64,000 nt of DNA, from positions 10,035,501 through 10,099,500 of the forward strand of contig NC_083505.1 in the NCBI RefSeq assembly GCF_032362555.1, given 5' to 3'. This stretch comes from Amyelois transitella (lineage: Eukaryota; Arthropoda; Insecta; Lepidoptera; Pyralidae). Below the pieces are notes generated by a model. It ran no database searches and was not told the DNA's origin. It was given only the letters and a program-made list of their open reading frames with translations. The position numbers and the translations under genes were made by a program. Below are positions 49,463 to 61,204 of this stretch, piece after piece (the first letter of the stretch is position 1; each line of letters starts with the position of its first letter).

Positions 49463-50020
49463 CGAAGATCCGAGTGATTCCAACTTTCAGCCTAATCCAT
49501 AGAAGACGAGGGCTGACACACTCATACTCATTCACGCACTCAGCCATTCGTGCAGAAAGAATTAGACCGACCCCTTGACAGCCTCGGCTGGTACTGGAAA
49601 TTCCAGACCAATACGCCGTGTAAGGGCCGTGCTGCGTCGCGTCGCATCCTTTCCGCTTCGTTTCATTCACGCACAACACATCCAACGTCTTTCATCCATC
49701 ATCTGGCATACTTCCTCAATCTTATCCTTCATTCCTCCTCTTACATTCATCGTCGCAAAGCGGCTTTCAGCAGACCGCATACCGCTCCCGCCGGGAACGA
49801 GACGTGATGGGGTGCGGACACCATCGCCGCCATCTAGGTGCTCTTTCAAAAAAAAAAAAAAATTTGCATCCATGCGATTCCCACGAGACGCTAGGGAAAA
49901 ATTTTGTCCGCCCCAGCAGAGCCCCGCATGCCAGGGTAAGGCTAGCCATTACCTGGGGGTCGCCCAACCCCATGGCGGAAGTGGCACGCTCGAGACTAGG
50001 CTCGCCCCTAGCCATGCAAT
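49463..50020 (-). mobile_element. LINE1, 5' portion: start of endonuclease and 5' UTR
   Basis: The complementary piece of LINE1. It encodes MNVRGGMKDKIEEVCQMM and, after a 1-base frameshift near 49685, DVLCVNETKRKGCDATQHG, GVGLILSARM and ITRIF. That last stretch continues exactly in VLGVYAPW at 44180 once LINE2 and one copy of CGAAGA are removed. The 5' region (49800-50020) is GC-rich with an A13 tract. The upstream limit near 50020 is set by the change to AT-rich DNA; no target duplication was recognised. Confidence 0.8.
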
Positions 50021-50176
50021 GGAATATAAATTTACTCTAATAATTAACCAAACCTTAGATAATAAGTTTCAATACAAGAGTTACATACCAGAGGGGCAGG
50101 CAGAGGGTTTATCTTTCTTACAGTTATTGAGCATTATTTATGTTTATTTATATATTTATTAAGATTCTACGTTTTG

Positions 50177-53100
50177 TTAGATATATTGCCGATGCTCTGG
50201 TTCAAGGTGACGCTCAACCTCAAGCTCATACGTTTCAGAAGTTCCGTTGGACTCATACGAGGCATAATCGCTTAGTGGTTCATCAATACAGTGTTTGTTC
50301 AAGAGTTTTTGGCTGTTGAAAATTATCCACCTGTAAAAAATAAATCTGTGTATTTATTCGTATTTATATAATCATCTTCACCGACAATGTCGTCTTTTGT
50401 CCCTAACGAGGTAGACACAGGAAATGGTCCACACGGCAGTCGCTCTCTCATAGTCTATCTCTTATAAGTTAATTCTTTAGCTTAGAAAATACCTGTGAAA
50501 GTATGAGATGTTGGTGAACAAAGCTATGCACTCCGCTTCCTCGTTGCTGGTGGCTCCGTATGATAAAATACCCACCAACACATCAATGCCATTGTCTTTA
50601 TATAATGCAGAACCACCATTATCGCTAAGGCGATATTCCTGAAAGAAAATCTGGGTGTTGACTAGCCGTGTGCTACCCTGTACTTTGGAATAGGACTACT
50701 CCTTCCCATTAATGATGTAAAAATTACCGCGGGATTAAGCGCTCATCCATCTAGCTTCCATTGCCGAAATAACAAAGCTGCATTTTTTTCCCTATAGATT
50801 GTAAAAGTCAATCAAGGAAAAGGCTCACAAACTTGGGAGTCTTTTAGGCGATGGGCTATCAAGCTATGACTAGGATGTGGCCTTCTAGTCTTTTCGAAAT
50901 TTGTTGGCTCTGTCTACCTCGTAAGGTATAAAGACATCTTCTTCTTCATGGTTCATCGTAACCATTCCGGAGAGGAGCCAGGGGTTGGCCTTTGATAATC
51001 AATTCTGGATTGGGCAAGTCTGGATTTTACACGAAGCGATTCCCGTCTGACCTTTACCCTCAACGTAAGAGCAGCGGTTAGTAATCAAACTAATGTACAT
51101 AACTCCGAAAATAGTCATTGGTACATAGATGCGAAGGGATTCGAACCGGTGCCTTTATGCGCAACACGCGTTTTAACCGCGCACTTTACCGATTCGACCA
51201 CCCATGCTCTTATTAGTATTAATAGTTATTTAGGTCTGCCTAAAGACGTGATTATATTTAATTATATTGTTTTTACTAAATAGATGGTAAATAAGCTTAT
51301 ATATGATATATCTTTTTATACTGGTCTGTGCCAATTTTCGAATAATTCTTCACAAAGGTGTAAATTCCCAAGAGTCACACAAATAATAGATGTAGTAAAA
51401 TTTATTACAAACTTACTATACAAATTTCACTTACCGGTTGATATTTGGCACAGTATTTTGATTCAGTTTTCAAATCTCCGTACTTTTGATGGCATACTTC
51501 ATCACTAGTTACTTTCATTTCGGATACCAATATACGGTGTATGTTCTTCATACTAGATAGATTCTGTCAAGTCGATAAGTTCAGAATAAACAGGTTGTCA
51601 TGGTTTATATTCAACTAGAGCCATGTATGTAAGGAAATAAAAAAAAAATGAAATCTTTGAAATATGATATTATAAAGTAGTTGATATCGGGAGATTTAGC
51701 TCTGAAACAACTCTGGGTACAGCATAAACATGTGTAGTTTATATATTGATAATATACGAAGTACTTATAATTATTGTGCCGTGTGGTTCCCGGCACCATT
51801 ACAAAAAAGAATAGGACCACTCCATCTCTTTCCCACGGATGTCGTAAAAGGCGACTAAGGGATAGGCTAATAAACTTGGGATTCCTCTTTTAGGCGATGG
51901 GCTAGCAACCTGTCACTATTTGAATCTCAATTCTATCACTAAGCCAAACAGCTGAGCGTGGCCTATCAGTCTTTTCAAGACTGGTGGCTCTGTCTACCCC
52001 GCTAGGGATATAGACGTGATCATATGTATGTATAATTATAAATAAATTAAGGTTTCTGTGGAAACTGAATTGCTTTCTATTCCAGACCGAAACATCTCCA
52101 ATCTGTATTTGTTTAGCGCCATCTACTGAAGAGCTGCCGTACTAACTTCCTAGTTAAGGTTTTAAGACGCTGAAAATATCTGCTTGTTAATAAGCAAGGT
52201 TTTGTTCGTTTATATTCATGTTATGGCTTGTTTGATGTTTGAGAGATGTCACTCTTATTAAAACTTAGGCCATCTAGAAAAAATTTCAAAGGTAAAAAAT
52301 ATCGCAGTCATAACTATTTTAAAGTAGAGGCCGCCCGCGACTTCGTCCGCATGAAAACCCTATCAATCCCGCGGGAAGTCTGGAATAAAAAGTAGCCTAT
52401 ATGTTATTCTGGGTCTTTAGCTACCTACATACCAAATTTCATCGTAATCGGTTCAGTAGTTTTTGCATGAAAGAGTAACAAACATCCATACTGACATCAC
52501 AAACTTTCGCATTTATAATATTAGTAGGATAGGATATATTATTTAAGGTTATTAGTTAACTTACGTTCCCAGCCCATCCAGTCACATCCAAGGAAGTGCC
52601 AACACGAATGGCAACTTCTGGTTCAACTATAACTACCTTTTTAGTATTTGGTCCAAAATTAACATTCCGCTGGAAATCGTTGAAATTAATTTATTTGATT
52701 TTTTGGAATATGAATACTCACCTGATGCCGGATGTTGTGGCTAATTTTTTTTCAAGTCTGTATTGGACACTGACAATAAAAGGACATAACTAATAACGGA
52801 TTCCTGTTGTTTAGACTCGGCATTAATTAAGAACTACCTAGATATAATATTATTGCAATTTAACCTCCAAAAATAATAAGGCAATGTCGTTGTTAAGAGG
52901 CACTTCATGGTTATAATATTCATGAAATTTTTTTTCAAGGACTGGGATAACTTGCCTGGAAAATTAAAAAAAATATTATTAATAAGATTGTACTCTTAAA
53001 TTAATGCGTTAATATTTATGTGTACTAACAAAAGAGTGTTTGTAAGGAAATCTACTAAAGATATTAATAAAAAAATCACATCATCATTGAAAATAATTGT

Positions 53101-53747
53101 TTAAATGTAAAAGATCACTAGTATTTTTTAATGACAACTGAAATCAGTATCTTATCCGTGTGGTTCCTGATATTTGAAAAAGACCACTTGATATCTTTTC
53201 CATTTATGTCGTAAAAGGCAACTCTAAGAGAAAGGCTAATAAACTGGGGATTCCTTTTGTATTTGAATCCAGATTTCATCACTTCCGCCAAACAGCTGAA
53301 CGGGGCCTTTTAATCTTTTCGAGACTGTTGGCTCTGTCTATCCGCAAGGGATACAGACGCGTTTATATGTATGTATATATGTGTCTATGTATAATATATG
53401 TGTCTTAGTTTCCAATACTTTACCCCATACTAGTGATAGTATTCGCGCCAACTTTTACGGTTACTTTCGTGCTTCTTTTCCGGAAGCAGCTGGCTACGGT
53501 CAGAACTATCCTGCTGAATATGAGGCTTCCAGAACAATACACGCTGTCGTAGATCACCAGAACTTGATGAGGAACATCGGATATCTTCACCGCGTACTTA
53601 TTTCGTGGGCCCATGTAAGAGTATAATTCTTTGGATTGAGGAAGATATTTGTAGGAAGTCATCGATGTAATGCGAAGGAGTAGAAGCAAACTGAAAATTT
53701 AAATAAAATAACACTTTTACATACCATGCTGCAGAAATTATTGGCAT
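50177..53747 (-). CDS. Serine protease homologue (pseudoprotease), protease C
   Basis: Secreted S1-fold protein of 304 residues in seven exons: 53747-53725, 53690-53424, 52955-52865, 52669-52565, 51563-51435, 50638-50493, 50330-50177. All introns are GT-AG and the frame is continuous. The signal peptide MPIISAACLLLLLR spans the first junction. The TAAHC block is TVASC (His to Ser75), Asp120 remains (NNDIAL), and GDSGGP is SDNGGS (Ser to Asn212). No IVGG activation sequence is present. Two of three catalytic residues are therefore gone, while the fold (CSGSL, GWAGN, EVCHQKYG) and splicing are kept: a non-catalytic homologue, not an obvious pseudogene. The acidic C-terminal tail (about 50 residues) is unusual. 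AATAAA lies 15 bases after the stop. Confidence 0.85.
50660..50936 (+). repeat. SINE-A copy in protease C intron
   Basis: Head blocks (CCGTGTGCTACCC, GGAATAGGACTACTCC), then GGCTCACAAACTTGGGAGTC, GGCGATGGGCTATC and GGCTCTGTCTACCTCGTAAG. Diverged. Confidence 0.7.
50937..51210 (-). repeat. SINE-C, tRNA-derived
   Basis: Read on the minus strand: tRNA-like head with GGGTGGTCGAATCGGTAAAG and B box GGTTCGAATCCC, then TATGTACATTAGTTTGATTA, a GAGGGTAAAGGTCAGACGGG body and an AAGAAGAAGA end. The best copy of this family in the window; it lies in a protease C intron. Confidence 0.75.
51776..52034 (+). repeat. SINE-A, full-length reference copy
   Basis: Runs from GTGCCGTGTGGTTCCCGGCA to GACGTGATCATATGTATGTA. 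Blocks in order: GGATGTCGTAAAAGGCGACT, GGGCTAGCAACCTGTCACTA, TTTGAATCTC, AGCTGAGCGTGGCC, GGCTCTGTCTACCCCG. Its last 45 bases resemble the 3' end of LINE1. A clear tRNA head is not visible. It lies in a protease C intron. Confidence 0.9.
52325..52545. repeat. Nonautonomous repeat with CGCGACTTCGTCCGC end
   Basis: CCCGCGACTTCGTCCGCATG at one end, then ATCGGTTCAGTAGTTTTTGC, GAAAGAGTAACAAACATCCA and ATTTATAATATTAGTAGGAT at the other. A familiar lepidopteran repeat, related at its ends to 21047-21316. It lies 20 bp from a protease C exon. Confidence 0.7.
53156..53388 (+). repeat. SINE-A copy in protease C intron
   Basis: CCGTGTGGTTCCTGATA head, ATGTCGTAAAAGGCAACT, GGGGCCTTTTAATC, CTATCCGCAAGGGATACAGA and a TATATGTATGTATATATG tail. 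It ends about 36 bp from a splice site of protease C. Confidence 0.85.
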
Positions 53748-56700
53748 GTAATGTTTTCATAGAAATAAGAGGTATTAAAATCTCACTAAAGTTTCATTAT
53801 ACAATGGCATGAGGTCTCAATATGGTCCCATTGAAAGTTTGCCTATTGACTGAAGTTGTATTTCAAAATGCAGCAGTTTTACATTGAAGGAAACACTTCT
53901 TTGATTTTCTGAAGACGTATGTTTAAAGTTTTCACTAGTAGAAGTAAGAGTAACATACGAGTTATTGACACGAATTGCGAAACACGTTCGAATTCATAAA
54001 ACTACAAACACGTTAACCACAAAAATAAAAAACGCATCATAAAACCTCCTACGGTAATGTTTTCAATATGAATTTTTGATAAAAAGGTTAATTCTGTCGC
54101 ATCAGAAAACACAAGAGCGTCGCTTGTTAGTGGCGATTGCGGAGAATAATAAAGTCAAGTACGATAAACAGTCCGTCAAACGATAAAACGTATTTGTTAG
54201 TACAATTCGAATTGCACTCCACTAGTCGTCGCTGTTGAGAATCATTAACATTTTGTTTGAAACAGAACCCGCTTTGTATTGATCCTGCATTTTAAAGCAG
54301 AGAAAGAATGCGACGAATTTAGTTGTTTTGCTAGTGCGGAACATCCTTCAAATCAAATTAGCCTATTTTTTTAACAATCTCTCAGGGTTGACCTGCTGAA
54401 AATATTTGTTATTTTTCGAAGAAAGGTATTAAAGTAATTTAATATCTTACTTTACGGAAAAATATAATAAACAAATTGATACAGTAAGAAAAATTTGCAA
54501 ATGCAGAAAAAAGGATTGATAGGTGAAATAGAGAAAAAAAATTAAAAGCATTAATTTAATAAAAACAAACTGGTTAAATTGCAAGTAGGTACTAAACTAA
54601 AAAGATTTACGAAATATATTGTTAATAATATTTTTATGGCGCCATTTAATAATGTTATATGTCTGCCGTAGGCCAGCAATATTAAAATACCTAGTAAGAT
54701 AAGAAAGTTTATGACGAATTCTTCAAAAGAAGGGTTTCTAGAAATGAACATAATATCAAGGAAAAAAAAAACAATAATATTTATATGTTAGTAAAAACAT
54801 TTGAATCTCAATTCCAATATCATCCCAAGCAATACAGCTGAACGTAGCCTTTCAGTCTTATTGAGACTGTTGGCTTTATATTCCATAAGGGATGAAAATG
54901 TACATGATATTCTGAAACTATTTAATTTATTAGTGAGTTCATTTGCGTATTTACTCTACAAACGTCTATTTCCACTGCAATTCGATCGATCGACTACAGT
55001 CCTGTTGCACGTAGGTATACTTTGCATATATATTACTAGTCTAGCATTAATCTCATGTGCGGACAGGGACGTCCCCAAAATTTATAGTTTACGAAATCTC
55101 GTTATTGAAGCCCGTTTTAGATTTTGGGTTATAGATAGTTGACATTATTTTATTCTGGTTTAGTACTGCTGTAGATGACCTTGAGTCCGCTAATGGCTGT
55201 GTTCTAGAGTGAGTCAAACTTAATTTATTATTTGTACCCAAAAAAATCATATTAATAATGGACAATATAAAGATTTTAATTATTGAATATAATTATTGTT
55301 GATATTGGATTGTTTCTTCATAAAGTTTCGATTGGTTTGAAATAGTACATAGGTATTTAATTAAAAGCAAATGAAGGTAACTCAATTGGATCATAATCAG
55401 GTCAAAGTTATTTCAACTCAATTCAAGGGATATTTTTTCTACAGTAAAGGAAAATAAAAACATCTCATACAACGCAACTACTTACGACCCCTATTGCTGA
55501 TGACAAAGAACTGAACTAATCTGAAGCGCATCAGCGTGGAACGGAACGCGTGTCACGTATTGGGCTCCACTTGTCACGCGCCCGCCGGAGTATTGCTATA
55601 GGCACTATGTTAAGATGAATTTTCTGATAGTGAACCTCTAGTTATTGACCTCACAGTTATAAAAGCATCAAGATTTATAGCTAAAAAACTAATTCAAATG
55701 TGTAATTCTATAGTAAAACTTTATTCGCCAACTAGCCACCAGCAGTCAGTTGGTAGGTAAACCCCAGGCCCCGAAGCACTGCTATGTAGGATGCCACCAA
55801 ACACATGGAAAAATGAGAGAGTTTTTCGAGGATAGACTCTAAGAATTCAAGAGTCACGGACGAAAAATATTAAGGTACAAAAAGCTCGTATTTTTAGTAA
55901 CTACGTCGCTGGAATATTAGGTCTCGGCTATAGATGTAACTTACATTTCTTAACAACATCTTATATTTATTGACGACAAGACTAAGGTGTAATTAGGTAG
56001 GTTGTGATCAAAGGATTTGAATTGTGGTTCTGAAGAAATAGCTTTCATTATTAATATCATTTACCTTTGTTCACATTATTTCGATATTAAATTTCATTAC
56101 TAAGCATGCTCATTATTTCGTCCTATAATTTTTAAAACAAAGATTAAAAAATTGAGGTTCCTCACAAAGTTTTGAGGGATCGTTAATTTTGGTCCCTTAA
56201 TCACTAGTCTGGAGAGAATTCATTTTTTATCAACGACCCCGAGCCGTTGTGCAAGACATAAATTTCCTCACATTTTTTAACTTTTATTATATCTCAGAGA
56301 ATGGAGAGGTGGCCATCTTTCATCACTTTGTCAATGACATGGCTCTGTGGTTAGTAGCGGCCGGTGGGAAGCTGAAAAAATGTGTTGGAATAACAGAATT
56401 TATTGCTGAACTTATTTCTTAGATACCAAATTATTACTAAGGTTTTATAGATAGATATTTCTTAAGATTATTTAACACGCGCTGGGTGGTTAGATTCACA
56501 AAAAAGTGTATAAAAATATTTCTACTTATTTTCGTTGTGTTTCTTAATTTGCAATAGAGCATAATGTTTTTTGCTGATATCACCCATCCCAATTTATAAG
56601 CCATTAATTATTATCGTTAAGGCAAAAAGAAAATGCTATTTTACGGCCTAAAAGGTATCATATATGACACTATATCTTAGCGGACATCGAACTTTGAAGA

Positions 56701-56754
56701 CCTACGCATGAGTTTAAGATACAATTTTTATAAAAATTAATTCTTAATTTTTTC

Positions 56755-57000
56755 TAACATACATACATATAATCACGTCTATATCGCTTGCGGGGTAGAC
56801 AGAGCAGACAGTCTTAAAATACAGCTGTTTGGCTTAATGATATAAAATTGAGATTGAAATAGTGACAGGTTGCTAGCCTGTCGCCTAAAAGAAGAATCCC
56901 AAGTTAATCAGTCTATCCCTTAGTCGTCTTTTACGATATCCACGGGAAAGAGATGCAGTTGTCCTATTCCTTTTTATATTGGTGCCGGGAATCCCTTCTA
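56755..57000 (-). repeat. SINE-A, near full length
   Basis: ACATACATACATATAATCAC tail, TTGCGGGGTAGACAGAGC, AAATAGTGACAGGTTGCTAG, AGAAGAATCCCAAGTT and a GGTGCCGGGA head. Confidence 0.88.
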
Positions 57001-58867
57001 AAACCAGTTATCACTGTTTTGAGTTTTGGAGGTCCAGTTGCTGTCTGCTATCCTGCTATCTTTTTTTCCTCTCCTTCATTTAGGAAAGGAACCTTACCAA
57101 AAGGATTAAATCTACTTACATACACATTTAGAGGTTTTATATACTTAGTTTAAAAAAAAACACCAATTCATTTCAAGATCTGCCCTTACCTACGTCGGTC
57201 TTTTCTGTATTATCTCCATCATTCAGCGTGTTACACTTGTCAGCAAATCTCTGTAACGAGACCCTTCCTTTTTTCACGGGCGGCGTGGTGAATATTAAAC
57301 ATTACATCGGTAGTGGAACCTCGAATAATATTTGCTTTGAGCCATTTTAGAGTGGCACTTCTTTCCCGTTGCCAGGAGGATTAGTTTTTTCGGTTATATA
57401 TGTACGTGTATAGTTTCGAGTAGGTCATACCGAATCATGTATACCGAACTCCCATGTTTTCAAAATAACCATATTTAGTTCTGTTGATATGCATGTGATA
57501 ATTAAAAAGGCCAGCTGTTTTTGCGTGGGTATAGCTAGCGTTCTGCAGTTGAAAGTGCTTCATAGATTTTGCAAGGTTTATTGAGAAATATTTCCAAAAT
57601 TTATTGAGAAATCTCAAAACGTCTACTTTGTGTATCCGGGTGCAACATCTGGTTGCAATAAACCATGGTTTGGTCAATGCGATTTTCCTGTGAGTGGCAC
57701 TGATATAATTAACAGGAATATCGAAGAGACTTGAGATTTTTTTATATTAATTTGGTCACCGTTTATTGTCTGGTGAGAAAAAAATATAAAAAGAAAATCT
57801 CATGTAAATTGAACTCGCCGAATGTGTTATTTCTCGATATTTGTACACATATTTTTTTATGTTCTCAGAGAACGCTATTTTATGTTTAATTTAGTAGAAG
57901 AGTCGGTTCCGCAGAATTTGCTCCTGTGATGCCATATAAACGTAAAAGTAGAATTGTATTATTATTTATAAAATTATTTTACAAAAAGCTATTGTAATAA
58001 ATAAATGCCGTGCAGTTTTGGGCATTTTAGGATAGGACTCTCTCTCTCTGCGACTATGGTATTCATCTTATATCTATCATTCGTTATATTTATTTACTTC
58101 TGAATAAATATTTAAGTTAATATCAGATGTTGTAGAAGTTGGTATGTCATCTGCAGAAGGTTCTAGATTTCAAGTTGACCGCTGTATAACGACGGTGTCA
58201 ACTGGTCGGACATGAACAAATTTCTTGTCGTCGCCGTGATAGCATACCGCACGCGCCAATATGTTGTGCAGCTTAAGTATAACATTTTTATATATTAAAA
58301 AAAAAAACATTCTACTAAAGAATGATAACGGAAGATTTTTAGCAATATGTCTAAATAATTTACTCAGGTATACAAAAATTACATTACAAAATGTTCGAAA
58401 TGCCATGTAGATGTACTTCATAATGTGTTACGAAGAGAACAAAATAAACAGAACATAAAAAGTACAATTATACGTGTACAAAAACTACTTTGAAACTTCG
58501 TAGACGTTTAAGTATAAATTACCAGTATACACTTATCTGTAAGTTGTTTCGTATTCTTACAAAAGCGAAGCCCTTAGGCTTCTAACTCGTATACAAAATT
58601 CTATCGAGCGAACTTCTATATAGTATACAGATATTTGTTAACAGTTAAACGCACAATTTGGTATTCAACCCATTGTTCAACCAATTGTAATTTAGTACAG
58701 AGATAATATTGCGTGGTAAACAGAATATCGGCGGAAACGTGCTAAGCATGGATTTCGAGCGCCATTTGACTTGAATTCCTACCTCGGTAGCTTATCAAGT
58801 AAATGATATCATTTATAACAAAAAAAAATATTTATATTATGTACAAATGTAATTTCATGCCATGTGT

Positions 58868-59072
58868 GCAGACGTGGAGACGGTCAATGAAGCAAATCCG
58901 TCCTGGAATGGCGACCAAGAGCTGGAATTCTGGCAGGCCATTAACTTGCTGGTCCGACGACATGAAAAACCATGCCGGGATAATCTGGGACAGAATAAAC
59001 TTTTAGAGACCTAGGTGGAAAGATATTGGAGGGGCATATCCCAGCAGTGAGCGAATATATGCTGAAAAAGAT
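58868..59072 (+). mobile_element. LINE reverse transcriptase C-terminal relic
   Basis: The frame gives GRPLTCWSDDMKNHAGIIWD, then after a stop RPRWKDIGGAYPSSE. This follows the GRP..RW.DD....AG..W...DR..WK.LGEAY pattern at the end of RTE/CR1-type LINE proteins. It is broken by at least one stop and is not the same family as LINE1. Confidence 0.65.
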
Positions 59073-61039
59073 ACTTTCATGATCTTGTCCTCCAGCTAAA
59101 CGTGGCCTTTCAATCTTCGACACAGAAGACTTTATGATGACCGATATATGTTTCTAGTATGTACAAAAACAATTTGTAAAATACAGTGGGCAGACTTGAT
59201 GCTAAAAAGATTATCTAAGTAGCTCAAGGGTTAACATACAACTCAAGTGGGTGTATAACAAAGCTGGAAACTTAAAAAAAGGATACACTTACATAATTCA
59301 TTGTAGTATTCTAGCTTTTCTACCGCAAGTTCGCTTGTTTCACCTGTTTCCAGTTCCCGTGAAAATTCTGCGAAAATCCTCTTAGTGCTCCCGACACCCC
59401 CAAAGTTTTATGAAATCATACAACATTTGAACTTTGCCTAGAAATAAGACTAATGCATATTATAAACACGTATAAAAGTAATATCTACTATGTAAGTAGA
59501 GTTAGCATCGTATTCTTGTTTTAAATATTACATACTCACAGATCACGTCTTTATCCCTTACGTAGCATATATACAGACCCTTATAAGTAAGGTAAGTTAT
59601 AAGACTTGAATGCTTCAATAAGCTAGAAATTTATAGAATCACGAAAAAAATATTTTAGAAATGGTAAAATCTACAAAATAATATGTATCATCATTTATAT
59701 ATACAACTCTCTCTCTAAAGCTCTGAACTTAATTAAAATCGAAATAGATCCAGAAAGTTTAAAGGATTCTAATTAAATTTGCATATAAGCTTGGCTATAT
59801 ATGTTGATCAAACGACATGTTACTACTGAGTTTGAGTTGGTCGTATTTTTGTCTCTTTGATCCGCCAGCCTTTAATCAGCGGACACCGACGTGTGACGCC
59901 ACGCCACGGATGTAGCTTTGTCCGTATTACGGATTTTCACCTACGTTCTTTACGGTTTTGCTTTTGGAATAAAATGAATTGGAAATAAAAGCCAATGAAA
60001 TTTGTTCCATTTTTTATTTTCGTTTGCAACATAACTTTTCTAGACTGGACGGTTCAGTGTCCATACTAGAAACGTGTTTGTTATGAAAGACTGTTGAATG
60101 TAGCTGACATGAAAACAAGTAGCCTATTCTTTTTGCCTTATCTAACATGGCAGATCCCAGAATTTTGTTTTTTACATTAAAAATTTCTTGAAATTAAGTT
60201 TCAATTAAAGTAATTTTTTCGTAAGCAGAGAGTTTACTGAACGCCGTATAGTAAATAATTTTATGTAAATCATCTTCATCAATATATAAAAAACTCTCGC
60301 GTTGCTGGGCTCACCAGGTATAGTCAAGTAGGGTAGGCAAAGCCAACAGTCTTGAAAAGACTGAAAGTACCTAATGAATATGATGCGAAATCAAAGTTTT
60401 TAGGAAATAATCAATCTTTAACATATATGTAGACGACGACGTTAAAACTCAAAATCAAATTGCGATAATTTTAACCAATTTCGATTCCGAAATAATTTAT
60501 GACGGCGCGCGCGGCATAATAGCTCTCTCTAATAATATGGGTCAAAGAGTCTATCAGTGTTCTTCAGCTATTCCTGTGAACCCGAGTTCCAACTTATGAA
60601 GAATTTATTGGCCTATACAAAGTAGTCATTAATTGGAATTGCATTAAAATTTCCTTCTGTTTCCACAGTTACGGCCACAGATCCCCATTAAAACTAGTTT
60701 AGGTTTCGTAACTCAACCAAGAGTGTTCTGGCTACTTTTGAAGTTTCGGTTTCGACTATTTCGGAGTAGAGAACGACCCTTACGAAATTCTATCAATTGT
60801 TTACAATAAGGGGCTGTTAATAAGATATAAAGATAGATATAGATATAGTCCTTTCAGTGAATTTTGTCTAGTTCAAAGAATCACTTTACAAAATTGAAAC
60901 GCGATAAAGTAATTTAAAACTAATTTACAAAAGAAAATTAAAAGGTTTACTGAGTGAGGTCATAAATTAGCCTTGACCTCCAATAAATAAATTGAGACAA
61001 AAAGGTCGATCGTAATTTCCATGTTATTGTCAAATACTT

Positions 61040-61204
61040 TGTTTACATAAAAGCGCGGAGGTCCAAGCTTCGGGGTCGGAGGCGATGGCGGGCGGCACGC
61101 GACGTCGCGCGGCAGTCACGCTATCGTAGCAGACAAGCGCGGCCGCTACAATTGGTGCGCGCTACGACTGCTACGCGCTACGACGGCCACGCTACGATAT
61201 CGTA
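61040..61204 (+). promoter_or_regulatory. GC/CpG-rich 5' UTR and likely promoter
   Basis: Sharp rise in GC and CpG directly before the ATG at 61205 (GGGCGGCACGCGACGTCGCG, GCGCGGCCGC, repeated GCTACGA words). A TATA-like ACATAAAAG lies at about 61043-61051. The start site is not determined. Confidence 0.5.

Larger units (their letters stand above)
53748..61040. other. Intergenic 7.3 kb between protease C and the last gene
   Basis: AT-rich, with SINE-A copies or pieces (54805-54900, 56755-57000, about 58005-58070, 59532-59595, 60318-60380) and a LINE relic (58868-59072). A short GC-rich patch lies at 55540-55590. No other gene is supported. Confidence 0.6.

Noticed and set aside
49575..50162. 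195-residue plus-strand open frame
   Set aside because: Antisense to the LINE1 5' region and running through its A-tract; no domain.
53420..53689. Single-exon reading of protease C beginning at TTG 53689
   Set aside because: The TTG is internal to an exon; a 23-base upstream exon supplies ATG and completes a proper signal peptide with matching phase.
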